This document shows positions 6,970 to 14,769 of a stretch of 23,466 nucleotides of DNA, one piece after another. A model generated the notes under the pieces. That model searched no databases. It was not told the DNA's origin and was given only the letters and a program-made list of their open reading frames with translations. Origin of the DNA: an uncultured Clostridium sp. (GTDB lineage: Bacteria; Bacillota; Clostridia; Clostridiales; Clostridiaceae); assembly GCA_900539375.1 (NCBI GenBank), contig UQBY01000037.1, positions 1 through 23,466 of the forward strand. The letters are read 5' to 3'. Each line of letters opens with the position of its first letter. The first letter of the stretch is position 1. The translations under genes and the position numbers were made by a program.

Positions 6970-7140
6970 ATGGCATACGCTATTAATGATTCATGTATAA
7001 GTTGTGGAGCTTGCGCTTCAGAATGTCCAGTTAACGCTATAAGCCAAGGAGATGCAGCATATGTAATAGATGCTGATACTTGTATAGACTGTGGAAGCTG
7101 TGCAGGAGTTTGCCCAGTAGGAGCTCCAAACCAAGCTTAA
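6970..7140 (+). CDS. 2[4Fe-4S] clostridial-type ferredoxin
   Basis: A 56-residue cytoplasmic electron carrier for pyruvate:ferredoxin oxidoreductase, hydrogenase and related enzymes of anaerobic metabolism. It has two CxxCxxCxxxCP motifs: Cys9, 12, 15, 19 and Cys38, 41, 44, 48, each set followed by Pro. It is highly acidic with almost no basic residues, as classical clostridial ferredoxins are. Start MAYAINDSC, with AGGAGGTG at 6954-6961, 8 nt before the ATG. It is monocistronic, with its own promoter and a terminator directly behind it. More GC-rich codons than its neighbours suggest high expression. Confidence 0.97.
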   Translation: MAYAINDSCISCGACASECPVNAISQGDAAYVIDADTCIDCGSCAGVCPVGAPNQA

Positions 7141-7157
7141 TTTAAATTATGAAAAAG

Positions 7158-7189
7158 GAAGCTGTAGTTTGTTTATAGCTTCTTTTTTT
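7158..7189 (+). terminator. Ferredoxin terminator
   Basis: The stem GAAGCTGTA (7158-7166) pairs with TATAGCTTC (7174-7182) through one G-U pair around a 7-nt loop. Seven T follow (7183-7189). It begins 18 nt after the ferredoxin stop. Confidence 0.92.
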
Positions 7190-7285
7190 GTCCAAATTTA
7201 AAGGTTATATAATTATTATAATAAGAAAACAGTTTGTGTTTTAAAATAGTTTTAATACAATTTACAGAAAAATATAAATAATAGC

Positions 7286-7314
7286 TTGATAAAAATAAAA
7301 ATAAATATTAATAT
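7286..7314 (+). promoter_or_regulatory. Possible ctsR operon promoter
   Basis: TTGATA (7286-7291), a 17-nt spacer and TAATAT (7309-7314). The -35 is good and the -10 is only fair. Its predicted start point falls just before the CtsR operator, as expected for an autorepressed operon. Confidence 0.4.
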
Positions 7315-7329
7315 AGATATAAGAATAAA

Positions 7330-7346
7330 AGTCAAAGTAAGTCAAA
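7330..7346 (+). promoter_or_regulatory. CtsR operator (heptad direct repeat)
   Basis: AGTCAAA-GTA-AGTCAAA, two perfect copies of the RGTCAAA heptad separated by 3 nt, matches the CtsR box known from Bacillus and other Firmicutes except at the middle spacer base. It lies 25 nt upstream of the ctsR ATG and just downstream of the candidate promoter. It indicates autorepression of the ctsR-mcsA-mcsB-clpC operon, relieved on heat or protein stress. Confidence 0.7.
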
Positions 7347-7370
7347 AACAAAGTTTAAGAAGGTGATTTT

Positions 7371-7826
7371 ATGGCAAGACTTTCAGATATAATTGAAAAT
7401 TTTATAAAAGATATGCTTAGTGAAAATGGTGGTGAACAATTATTAATTCAAAGAAATGAATTAGCTGACCAATTTAGATGTGCACCATCTCAAATAAACT
7501 ATGTGTTAACAACAAGGTTTACCTATGATAAGGGATATATAATTGAAAGTAGAAGAGGTGGAGGTGGATGTATTGTAATTAAACAACTAGATGATAAAGG
7601 AACTGAAAAGAGAAACAAAATAATATATGACTCAATAGGGGATTCTATAACATATCATAATGCGGTATCATTAATAAAAAATTTACAAAACTTAGAGCTA
7701 ATAACTGAAAGAGAAGCTGAGCTTATGAAAATAGTTGTAAATGATAGAACAATATCTTCAGCAAAAGAACCTAATAAGCTAAGAGCAGATTTATTAAAGA
7801 GTATGCTTATGGTTGTAGTATTTTAA
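7371..7826 (+). CDS. ctsR: Transcriptional repressor of class III heat-shock genes
   Basis: A 151-residue dimeric winged-helix repressor. The N-terminal DNA-binding domain includes the helix-turn-helix around 27-50 (ELADQFRCAPSQINYVL). The beta-wing is RRGGGGCIVI (61-70), whose Gly-rich tip is the heat-sensing element in B. subtilis CtsR and whose Arg contacts DNA. The C-terminal helical domain from about 85 mediates dimerisation and recognition by McsB/ClpC. AAGGTG lies upstream of the ATG. It is the first gene of a four-gene operon with an RGTCAAA operator in its own leader, and a 14-nt gap to mcsA. Confidence 0.97.
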   Translation: MARLSDIIENFIKDMLSENGGEQLLIQRNELADQFRCAPSQINYVLTTRFTYDKGYIIESRRGGGGCIVIKQLDDKGTEKRNKIIYDSIGDSITYHNAVSLIKNLQNLELITEREAELMKIVVNDRTISSAKEPNKLRADLLKSMLMVVVF

Positions 7827-7840
7827 GGAGGCGTAATTAT

Positions 7841-8386
7841 ATGTTATGTAATAGATGTAATAAAAATGAGGCAAGAGTACATTTGGTAAAAATGATTAAT
7901 GGGAAAAAAACAGAAATGTGCCTTTGTGAAAAATGTGCTAAAGAGATTTCTAATGGAGGCTTAATTCCATTTATGTTTGAAGGTACAGAGGTAGAAGAAT
8001 TTTCAAAAGACATAGAATCAGTATTTAATGATATGAAAAATAAAGAAAATAAATTCTCACCTAAAATAGATATTATTTGTAAGCATTGTGGTCTTACACT
8101 TAATGAGTTTAAAAAGAATAAAAAATTAGGATGTAGTGAATGTTATGATAGCTTTTGCAAGGAATTAGAAAAGATAGCAATAGACCTTCAAGGAAAAGAT
8201 ATTCATTTAGGAAAAATACCTAAAGGAGAAAAAGATAAATTGAATAAATTAAAAAGAATAACTAGCCTTGAAAATAAATTAAAAAAAGCTATTGAAATGG
8301 AAGAGTATGAATTAGCAGCAATACTAAGAGATAAAATAAAAATTATTAAAGGGGAATTTTATAACAATGAAAAATTGGATGTGTAG
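7841..8386 (+). CDS. mcsA: Zinc-finger protein McsA, McsB activator
   Basis: A 181-residue protein with two treble-clef-like zinc sites: Cys3-x2-Cys6 with Cys29-x2-Cys32, and Cys80-x2-Cys83 with Cys98-x2-Cys101. The C-terminal UVR-like coiled coil is at about 144-172 (KKAIEMEEYELAAILRDKIK). In Bacillus, McsA binds and activates the arginine kinase McsB and links it to CtsR and ClpC. HLGKIPKG (122-129) is a conserved linker motif. AAGGAGG lies upstream of the ATG. The 3' end overlaps mcsB by 20 nt. All metal ligands are intact, in contrast to the degenerate partner encoded next. Confidence 0.95.
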   Translation: MLCNRCNKNEARVHLVKMINGKKTEMCLCEKCAKEISNGGLIPFMFEGTEVEEFSKDIESVFNDMKNKENKFSPKIDIICKHCGLTLNEFKKNKKLGCSECYDSFCKELEKIAIDLQGKDIHLGKIPKGEKDKLNKLKRITSLENKLKKAIEMEEYELAAILRDKIKIIKGEFYNNEKLDV

Positions 8387-9380
8387 TGAACTGGTACCAG
8401 AAAATATTATTGTTTGTAGCAAGGTATCATTAAGAAGAAATTTTAAAGAATCTTTTTTTGATAATAAACTTAGTATTGAGGATGGAAGAGAAAATATAAA
8501 TAAGGTCTATAATGCACTTAAGGATGATTTAAATTTTAATAACTTAAAAATTGTTAGGCTTTGGGAAGAAGAAAATCACACTCTTAATATGTACAAAGAT
8601 AAAAGTATAATAAGTAGTGAACTTATTGAAAATATAGAAAAGGCAGGAGTAGTTTTTACTGAAGATGGAAGTTTATCAATTCTTGTTAATGAAGAAGATA
8701 ATTTAAGAATACAATATATTTCTAGTGGATTTAGTTTGAAAAAGGCATATAAATTTGCAAATATGGCAGATGATATTATAGAAGAACATTATTCATATGC
8801 TTTTCATCCTAAGTATGGATATTTAACTACAGATTTAAATAATGTAGGTACAGGTTTAAAAGCATCTGTTATAGTTCATCTTCCAGCAATGACTATGAAA
8901 AAAGAAATGAAAAAATTGATACAGGATTTAGAAGATGAAGGAGTAAGTATAGAAGCTGTTTATAAGGACAAAAAAGGGGAGTATGGAAATTTATACGAAA
9001 TATCTAGTAAAAAAACTTTAGGAATTTCAGAAGAGGAGATATTAAATGCTTTAGAAAAAGTAATATTTAATATAGTTATTAAAGAAAGAAAGCAAAGAGA
9101 AATTCTCCAAATTCAATATAAATATGAAGTTGAAGATAAAATATTTAGAGCTTATGGAATTTTAAAAGAAGCAAGAATTTTAAGTTCTACAGAGGCCTTA
9201 GAGTTATTATCTAATGTTATGTTTGGTGTTGAGATGTCTTTAATAGATATAAATAAGGATTTGTTATATAGACTTATTATAGAATCTAGAGACTCTGTTA
9301 TTAAAGAAAGATTTGGAGGAGTATTAAGTAAAAAAGAAATAGAAATTGAAAGAGCTGTAATGATATCAACAATGATATAA
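8367..9380 (+). CDS. mcsB: McsB-family protein, probably a degenerate arginine kinase
   Basis: A 337-residue member of the guanido phosphotransferase family, shorter than the usual 350-365. Position and fold-level signatures (NEEDxLRIQ, NVGTG, HLPAM, GNLYEIS, SEEEI, RAYGILKEARILSS) identify it as McsB. In active McsB these sites read SSRIRLARN, NEEDHxRIQ, CPTNVGTGLRAS and RGLYGE. Here they read CSKVSLRRN (17-25), NEEDNLRIQ (108-116), DLNNVGTGLKAS (156-167) and EAVYKD (196-201). The conserved Cys is Asp156, and four phosphate-binding Arg positions are Lys19, Ser21, Lys165 and Glu196; Arg114 is kept. The C-terminal RDxxRA phospho-arginine motif reads IEIERA (325-330). ATP-dependent arginine phosphorylation is thus unlikely, while an adaptor role for CtsR/ClpC is possible. 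The frame is open throughout. It overlaps mcsA by 20 nt. Confidence 0.85.
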   Translation: MKNWMCSELVPENIIVCSKVSLRRNFKESFFDNKLSIEDGRENINKVYNALKDDLNFNNLKIVRLWEEENHTLNMYKDKSIISSELIENIEKAGVVFTEDGSLSILVNEEDNLRIQYISSGFSLKKAYKFANMADDIIEEHYSYAFHPKYGYLTTDLNNVGTGLKASVIVHLPAMTMKKEMKKLIQDLEDEGVSIEAVYKDKKGEYGNLYEISSKKTLGISEEEILNALEKVIFNIVIKERKQREILQIQYKYEVEDKIFRAYGILKEARILSSTEALELLSNVMFGVEMSLIDINKDLLYRLIIESRDSVIKERFGGVLSKKEIEIERAVMISTMI

Positions 9381-9405
9381 AATTTAATTGTTAGGAGGGA
9401 TTAAT

Positions 9406-11856
9406 ATGGCTTATAAAAGATTTACTAAAGAAGCTCAAGCTGTAATTATGGGAGCGCAAAAAGAATCTGAAAATTTTAAGCATGGATATATAGGAACGGA
9501 ACATATACTTCTTGGAATAATGTTAGAAGACGGCTATGCTAAAAAAACTATAGAAAGCTTTAATATAGACTTTGATGAAGTAAGGGATTTAGTAGAAGAA
9601 TATTTAGGTTTTGGTGATTATACTATGCCAAAAGACGAATTGTTACTTACTCCAAGAACTAAAAAATTATTTGATGAGAGTTTTGTAGAAGCAAGTAGAT
9701 TTAATCATAAATATGCCTCTCCAGAACATATGTTATTAGCATTAATAAAAGAAGATGATAGTGTAGCATATACTCTTTTATCTAAGTTAAATGTAGATTT
9801 TAAGAAAATAGAAAAAGACTTAGAGGAATATTTAGAAAATAAAAATGAAAAGGAAGATGCATGGGAGGAGGGAGTAGAAATAAGGGAAGAAAAAGGTAGC
9901 ATATTAACTAAATATAGTATAGATTTAACCAAACAAGCAAAAAAAGGAAAGTTAGACCCTGTAATAGGAAGAGAAACAGAAAATAGAAGAATATTAGAGA
10001 TATTATGTAGAAGAATAAAAAATAATCCTTGCTTAATAGGAGAGCCTGGTGTTGGAAAAACAGCTGTTGTAGAGGGATTAGCTCAAAATATTATAGAAGG
10101 AAATGTACCAGAAAATTTAAAAGGAAAGAGAGTTTTATCTTTAGATTTAAGTGCTATGGTAGCTGGTGCTAAGTATAGAGGAGAATTTGAAGATAGATTA
10201 AAGAAAGCTATTTCAGAAATAAAGGAAGAAAAAAATATAATAATTTTTATTGATGAAATTCATACTATTATTGGAGCTGGAGGAGCAGAAGGTGCTATTG
10301 ATGCTGCAAACATATTAAAGCCAGCATTAGCAAGAGGAGAAATTCAATGTATTGGTGCAACAACTACTAATGAGTATAAAAAGTATATTGAAAAAGATAC
10401 TGCCCTAGAGAGAAGATTTCAACCAATAATGGTAGGAGAACCAAATAAAGAAGAAACATTAGAAATCTTAAAAGGATTAAGAGAAAAATATGAAACTCAC
10501 CATAATGTAAAAATACTTGATGAAAGTTTAAAAGCAGCAGTAGATTTATCTGATAGATATATAACAGATAGATTTATGCCAGATAAAGCAATTGATTTAA
10601 TTGATGAAGCCTCAGCAAAACTTCGTATAGAAAATTTAGTTACTCCTTCATCAATAAAAGAAATTAATACAAAGATAGAAAAAATAATGGAAGAAAAAGA
10701 AAATGCTGTTGATTCTGAGGATTTTGAAAAAGCAGCAGAATTAAAGGATAAAGAATTAAGCCTTAAAGAAGAAAAGAAAAATATGAAAAGGGCTTGGCTT
10801 GAGGATAGAAAATTAAATAAGCTTGTTCTAACTCCTGATGAAATAGCAAAGGTAGTTTCAGGATGGACTAAAATTCCAGTGGAAAAACTTACTGAAAAAG
10901 AAAGTGAGAAATTATTAAATCTTGAAAAAATTCTTCATAAAAGAGTAGTAGGTCAAGAAGAGGCAATATCTGCTTTATCAAAAGCTATTAGAAGGGCTAG
11001 AGTTGGACTTAGAAACCCAAAGAGACCAATAGGAAGTTTTATATTCTTAGGACCAACAGGAGTAGGAAAGACAGAATTATGTAAGGCACTTGCTGAAGCT
11101 ATGTTTTCTGATGAAAAGAGCATCATAAGAATAGATATGTCTGAATATATGGAAAAACATTCTGTATCTAGATTAATAGGAGCTCCTCCAGGATATATAG
11201 GTCATGATGATGGAGGACAGTTAACAGAAGCTGTTAGAAGAAAACCTTATTCAATAGTATTACTAGATGAAATAGAAAAAGCTCATCCAGATGTGTTTAA
11301 TATACTTCTTCAAATTATGGAAGATGGAAGGCTTACAGATTCAAAAGGAAAGTTAGTAGACTTTAAAAATACAATAATAATAATGACATCTAATATAGGT
11401 GCACATACTATTAAAAAACAAAAGTCTATGGGATTTGCTTTTGAACAAAAGGAAAATACTGAATATGAAAAAATGAAAGAAAATATTATGGAAGAGCTTA
11501 AGAGAAACTTTAGACCAGAATTTTTAAATAGAATTGATGATACAATAGTATTCCATAAGCTTAATAAAGATGATATGTTATCTATTGTAGGATTAATGTT
11601 AAAATCAACTTCTGATAGATTAAAGAATAATAGTGTTAATATAGATTTTAATGAAAATTGTAAAGAATTTTTATTAGAAAAAGGTATTGATGAAAATTAT
11701 GGAGCTCGTCCATTAAGAAGAATTATTACAAAAGAAGTAGAGGATAAATTAAGTGAAGAATTGTTAAAAGGGCACTTAAGAATAGGAGATAAAATAGCTG
11801 TTAGTGTTAGAGAAAATCAATTAAACTTTAAAAAAGTTGAAAAAGAAACAGTATAG
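9406..11856 (+). CDS. clpC: ATP-dependent Clp protease ATP-binding subunit ClpC
   Basis: An 816-residue AAA+ unfoldase that feeds ClpP. Two Clp-N repeats occupy about 1-145. The first keeps GTEH (30-33), whose Glu32 binds phospho-arginine in B. subtilis ClpC; the second reads SPEH (105-108) where Bacillus has GTEH. AAA-1 has Walker A GEPGVGKT (212-219) and Walker B IIFIDE (279-284). The M-domain with a UVR-like helix is about 411-465. AAA-2 has Walker A GPTGVGKT (549-556) and Walker B VLLDEIE (618-624). The ClpP-docking loop MGF is at 675-677. The start was set at the ATG at 9406 behind AGGAGGG; an in-frame TTG at 9388 would put that site inside the gene. It is the last gene of the CtsR operon. 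Confidence 0.97.
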   Translation: MAYKRFTKEAQAVIMGAQKESENFKHGYIGTEHILLGIMLEDGYAKKTIESFNIDFDEVRDLVEEYLGFGDYTMPKDELLLTPRTKKLFDESFVEASRFNHKYASPEHMLLALIKEDDSVAYTLLSKLNVDFKKIEKDLEEYLENKNEKEDAWEEGVEIREEKGSILTKYSIDLTKQAKKGKLDPVIGRETENRRILEILCRRIKNNPCLIGEPGVGKTAVVEGLAQNIIEGNVPENLKGKRVLSLDLSAMVAGAKYRGEFEDRLKKAISEIKEEKNIIIFIDEIHTIIGAGGAEGAIDAANILKPALARGEIQCIGATTTNEYKKYIEKDTALERRFQPIMVGEPNKEETLEILKGLREKYETHHNVKILDESLKAAVDLSDRYITDRFMPDKAIDLIDEASAKLRIENLVTPSSIKEINTKIEKIMEEKENAVDSEDFEKAAELKDKELSLKEEKKNMKRAWLEDRKLNKLVLTPDEIAKVVSGWTKIPVEKLTEKESEKLLNLEKILHKRVVGQEEAISALSKAIRRARVGLRNPKRPIGSFIFLGPTGVGKTELCKALAEAMFSDEKSIIRIDMSEYMEKHSVSRLIGAPPGYIGHDDGGQLTEAVRRKPYSIVLLDEIEKAHPDVFNILLQIMEDGRLTDSKGKLVDFKNTIIIMTSNIGAHTIKKQKSMGFAFEQKENTEYEKMKENIMEELKRNFRPEFLNRIDDTIVFHKLNKDDMLSIVGLMLKSTSDRLKNNSVNIDFNENCKEFLLEKGIDENYGARPLRRIITKEVEDKLSEELLKGHLRIGDKIAVSVRENQLNFKKVEKETV

Positions 11857-11865
11857 TTAATTATA

Positions 11866-11946
11866 AAAATGTGAAGTTTATTACTTTGTATAACTTTAAA
11901 AATTTCTAAAGATAATACAAAGTAGTAGTTTCACATTTTTTAATTT
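11866..11946. terminator. Long bidirectional terminator between convergent clpC and the 52-codon gene
   Basis: AAAATGTGAA (11866-11875) pairs with TTTCACATTTT (11930-11940), and TTACTTTGTAT (11881-11891) with ATACAAAGTA (11915-11924). A further ACTTTA/TAAAG pairing lies inside. Six T follow on the plus strand and five on the minus strand. It sits 10 nt after the clpC stop and 13 nt beyond the stop of the opposing small gene. Confidence 0.88.
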
Positions 11947-11958
11947 GTTATTAAAAGT

Positions 11959-12117
11959 TTATTTTATGATATCTTCATTTTCTAAATAAGAATTTATTAA
12001 TAAGTTATCATATATTGGATAAGTATTAAGAAAAGTTGCAGAAAGATTAGGGGCGAATTTATTTTTTATAATATTTTTTTCTTCAATTTTAGTAGTATCT
12101 ATTTTAGAATAATTCAT
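11959..12117 (-). CDS. Small protein of unknown function (52 aa)
   Basis: An open frame of 52 codons, ATG at 12117-12115 and TAA at 11961-11959, preceded by AGGAGATGA, an 8-of-9 match to the full anti-Shine-Dalgarno complement, 7 nt before the start. The product is hydrophilic in its first third (Lys, Asp, Glu, Asn) and mixed afterwards (FAPNLSATFLNTYPIYDNLL, residues 21-40). It has no Cys, no clear membrane segment and no signal peptide. I do not recognise a family. It lies opposite to clpC and radA, ends at the shared terminator, and has a 10-bp inverted repeat directly upstream of its ribosome binding site. Its position interrupts the usual clpC-radA order. A real gene is likely because of the ribosome binding site and the lack of any overlapping gene. 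Confidence 0.65.
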   Translation of the reverse strand: MNYSKIDTTKIEEKNIIKNKFAPNLSATFLNTYPIYDNLLINSYLENEDIIK

Positions 12118-12139
12118 AAAAAAATCATCTCCTAATAAA

Positions 12140-12168
12140 ACTTTATTTTATTATTTGCAAAATAAAGT
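12140..12168. promoter_or_regulatory. Perfect 10-bp inverted repeat upstream of the 52-codon gene
   Basis: ACTTTATTTT (12140-12149) and AAAATAAAGT (12159-12168) form perfect arms around 9 nt. It lies immediately upstream of the small gene's ribosome binding site and between that gene and the radA promoter. The arms are A/T-only except for one C/G pair, and no T-run follows, so an operator or leader hairpin is more likely than a terminator. Confidence 0.5.
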
Positions 12169-12192
12169 AATATTATTCATAGATATAATTTA

Positions 12193-12222
12193 TTGAGAAG
12201 TAATAATAGTTTATGATATTAT
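12193..12222 (+). promoter_or_regulatory. radA-disA promoter
   Basis: TTGAGA (12193-12198), an 18-nt spacer and TATTAT (12217-12222), with TG in the extended -10 position. Transcription would start near 12229, about 30 nt before radA. Since clpC ends in a strong terminator, radA needs its own promoter here. Confidence 0.6.
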
Positions 12223-12260
12223 AAAATATAGAGTAAACATACATATAAAAGAGGTGCTTT

Positions 12261-13631
12261 ATGGCAAAAATTAAATCAATTTTCACATGCCAACAATGTG
12301 GGTATGAATCACCTAGATGGCTCGGTAAATGTCCTTCATGTAATTCATGGAACTCATTTGTTGAGGAAATAAAAGATAATACTACAGAATCTGTAAGAGA
12401 TAGAGTTATAAAAACAATGATTCCAGAAAATGCACCTAAAAGTATAGGTACTATAAAGTCTGGAGAAAAGCAGAGAATGAAAACTAATATAGTTGAGCTT
12501 GACAGAGTTTTAGGTGGTGGGTTAGTAAAAGGCTCACTAACTTTAATATCAGGAGACCCTGGAATAGGTAAGTCAACTTTATTGTTACAAACTGCAAATA
12601 ACATAGCAAAAAAATATGGGAAAGTACTTTATGTATCAGGAGAAGAATCAGAAGAACAGATTAAAATTAGAGGAGATAGGCTTAATGTAGATGCTAAAGA
12701 TTTATATATAGTTTCAGAAACTAATTTAGATGCTGTTCAAGTTTACATTGAAGAATTAAAACCTGTATTTGTAATAATAGATTCAATTCAAACTATATAC
12801 AAAGAAGGAGTAACATCTGCTCCTGGAAGTGTATCTCAAGTAAGAGAATGTTCTAACCATATTATGAGAATAGGAAAGGGAGGAAATATATCCTTTTTCA
12901 TAGTTGCTCATGTAACTAAACAAGGAGAATTAGCTGGTCCAAGAGTTTTAGAACATATGGTGGATACTGTATTGTATTTTGAAGGAGAAAGAACAGAAGA
13001 TTTTAGAATTCTTAGAACTATTAAAAATCGTTTTGGAACTACTAGTGAAATAGGAGTATTTGAAATGAGAGAAAATGGCTTGAAGGAAATTTATGATCCA
13101 TCAAGAATATTTTTAGAGGACACTAATTTTAATCAAGATGGTTCTGTTGTAATTGGAATAATGGAAGGAACAAGACCAATTTTAGTTGAAATACAGGCTT
13201 TAGTAAGTGAAACAAAGGCAGTAATGCCAAGAAGAACAGCTATAGGAATAGATAATCAAAGATTAAGTTTAATATTAGCTGTTTTAGAAAAGAAATTAAG
13301 AATTTTATTTTTTAATCAAGATGTATATGTAAATGTAGTTGGAGGATTAAACATAGAAGGAACTACAGCAGATTTAGGTTTAGCAATAGCATTATTATCT
13401 AGTATGAAGAGTAAAAGAATTTCTTTACCTAAAGTTATGATAATAGGAGAAGTTGGTCTTACAGGAGAAATAAGACCTATTAATTCAGCTGATAGGCTTG
13501 TAAATGAAGCTGAAAAAATGGGATTTGAATATGTAATTTTGCCAAATAGAAACTTAGAAAAGATAAATAATAAAGGAATAAAAATTATAGGAGTTAATAA
13601 TTTAAGAGAAGTTATAAATAAAATATTTTAA
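12261..13631 (+). CDS. radA: DNA repair protein RadA (Sms)
   Basis: A 456-residue RecA-like ATPase that drives branch migration of recombination intermediates and helps process stalled forks. The N-terminal C4 zinc finger has Cys10, 13, 24 and 27. The RecA-like core carries Walker A GDPGIGKST (98-106), Walker B VIIDSIQ (171-177) and the RadA-specific KNRFG motif (255-259). The C-terminal third is the Lon-protease-like domain, which lacks protease function in this family. Length is normal. The ATG is preceded by AGAGGTG. The gene is cotranscribed with disA, 14 nt apart; B. subtilis RadA and DisA also interact, with c-di-AMP synthesis linked to recombination intermediates. Confidence 0.97.
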   Translation: MAKIKSIFTCQQCGYESPRWLGKCPSCNSWNSFVEEIKDNTTESVRDRVIKTMIPENAPKSIGTIKSGEKQRMKTNIVELDRVLGGGLVKGSLTLISGDPGIGKSTLLLQTANNIAKKYGKVLYVSGEESEEQIKIRGDRLNVDAKDLYIVSETNLDAVQVYIEELKPVFVIIDSIQTIYKEGVTSAPGSVSQVRECSNHIMRIGKGGNISFFIVAHVTKQGELAGPRVLEHMVDTVLYFEGERTEDFRILRTIKNRFGTTSEIGVFEMRENGLKEIYDPSRIFLEDTNFNQDGSVVIGIMEGTRPILVEIQALVSETKAVMPRRTAIGIDNQRLSLILAVLEKKLRILFFNQDVYVNVVGGLNIEGTTADLGLAIALLSSMKSKRISLPKVMIIGEVGLTGEIRPINSADRLVNEAEKMGFEYVILPNRNLEKINNKGIKIIGVNNLREVINKIF

Positions 13632-13645
13632 AGGTGGGTGAAGCT

Positions 13646-14719
13646 ATGAGAATAGAAAAAGACTTAGAGCTAAAAAAAATATTAAAATCTATGTGTCCTG
13701 GAACAGCTTTAAGAGAGGGGCTTGAAAATATATTAAGAGCTAAAACAGGTGGTTTGATTGTTTTAGGTGATAGTGAAAAAGTAATGGATGTAGTTGATGG
13801 AGGATTTTTAATTAATTCAGAATATACACCTGCTTATATTTATGAACTTGCAAAAATGGATGGAGCAATAGTTTTAAGTGAAGATTTAAAAAGAATAGTA
13901 TGTGCAAATGCACAATTAGTACCAAATACATCTACACCTACATTTGAAACTGGAACAAGACATAGAACTGCACAAAGAGTAGCAAAACAAACAGATAAGG
14001 TAGTTGTTGCAATATCACAAAGAAGAAATATTATAACTGTATATAAAGGTGATATAAAGTATGTATTAAGAGATACAAGCATAATATTAGGAAAAGCAAA
14101 TCAAGCCATTCAAACATTAGAAAAATATGTAGCAGTTTTAGGAAGAGTTATAAATAATTTAAGTTCATTAGAATTTCAAGAAATATCAACAGTTTTAGAT
14201 GTAGCAACTGCAATTCAAAGAACTGAGATGGTTATGAGAATTGTTGAAGAGATTAATATTTATATTTTAGAACTTGGAAACGAAGGAAGACTTATTTCTA
14301 TGCAATTAGATGAGCTTGTTAGGCATGTAGAAAGAGATGGAGTTTTAATAATAAAAGATTATAAAAATAAAAAAGCCAAAGCAAATGAAATATATAAAGA
14401 TATTCAAAAATTATCTCAATCAGAATTATTAGACTTAGAGATTATAGCTAAAACAATAGGATATTCTGGTGCTTCAGCTGCAGATACTTTTGTAGTTCCA
14501 AAGGGATATAGAATGTTAAGTAAGGTTCCAAGACTTCCATCAACAGTTATTGAAAATTTAGTTAAACATTTTGATGATTTTAATAATATAGTAAAAGCAG
14601 ATATTGAGTCCTTAGATGCTGTTGAAGGAATTGGAGAAACAAGAGCTAAGGCAATAAAAAATGGATTAAGAAGAATGAGAGATCAAATATTTTTACAAAA
14701 TGATTACAGTGATAAATAA
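13646..14719 (+). CDS. disA: DNA integrity scanning protein, diadenylate cyclase DisA
   Basis: A 357-residue octameric enzyme that makes c-di-AMP from two ATP and scans DNA, stopping synthesis at branched structures. The DAC domain (about 1-145) has the DGA motif at 72-74 and RHR at 105-107. A helical linker follows. The C-terminal helix-hairpin-helix reads LDAVEGIGETRAKAIKNGL (about 325-343) and binds junction DNA. The start was set at the ATG at 13646, which has AGGTGG upstream; an in-frame GTG at 13634 would overlap that site. The length then matches Bacillus DisA. It follows radA directly. Its product is the ligand of DarA, also encoded in this window. Confidence 0.97.
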   Translation: MRIEKDLELKKILKSMCPGTALREGLENILRAKTGGLIVLGDSEKVMDVVDGGFLINSEYTPAYIYELAKMDGAIVLSEDLKRIVCANAQLVPNTSTPTFETGTRHRTAQRVAKQTDKVVVAISQRRNIITVYKGDIKYVLRDTSIILGKANQAIQTLEKYVAVLGRVINNLSSLEFQEISTVLDVATAIQRTEMVMRIVEEINIYILELGNEGRLISMQLDELVRHVERDGVLIIKDYKNKKAKANEIYKDIQKLSQSELLDLEIIAKTIGYSGASAADTFVVPKGYRMLSKVPRLPSTVIENLVKHFDDFNNIVKADIESLDAVEGIGETRAKAIKNGLRRMRDQIFLQNDYSDK

Positions 14720-14766
14720 AAAAAGTGGAGCTAAATAAAAAAGATGAATTTAATTTAGCTCCACTT
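14716..14766 (-). terminator. Terminator, strongest for the minus-strand gene at 14770-15165
   Basis: A perfect 14-bp stem, AAGTGGAGCTAAAT (14723-14736) with ATTTAGCTCCACTT (14753-14766), around a 16-nt loop. On the minus strand it is followed by TTTTTTTATTTATC. On the plus strand the tail is only CATTTATCT, so it may also stop disA transcription but less well. It separates the two convergent genes. Confidence 0.85.
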
Positions 14767-14769
14767 CAT

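Noticed and set aside
12173..12604. Minus-strand open frame of 143 codons over the radA start
   Set aside because: It runs antisense through the conserved RadA zinc finger and Walker A coding sequence and has no ribosome binding site.
13634..13645. GTG start four codons upstream for disA
   Set aside because: It overlaps the ribosome binding site of the ATG at 13646; the ATG gives the family length.
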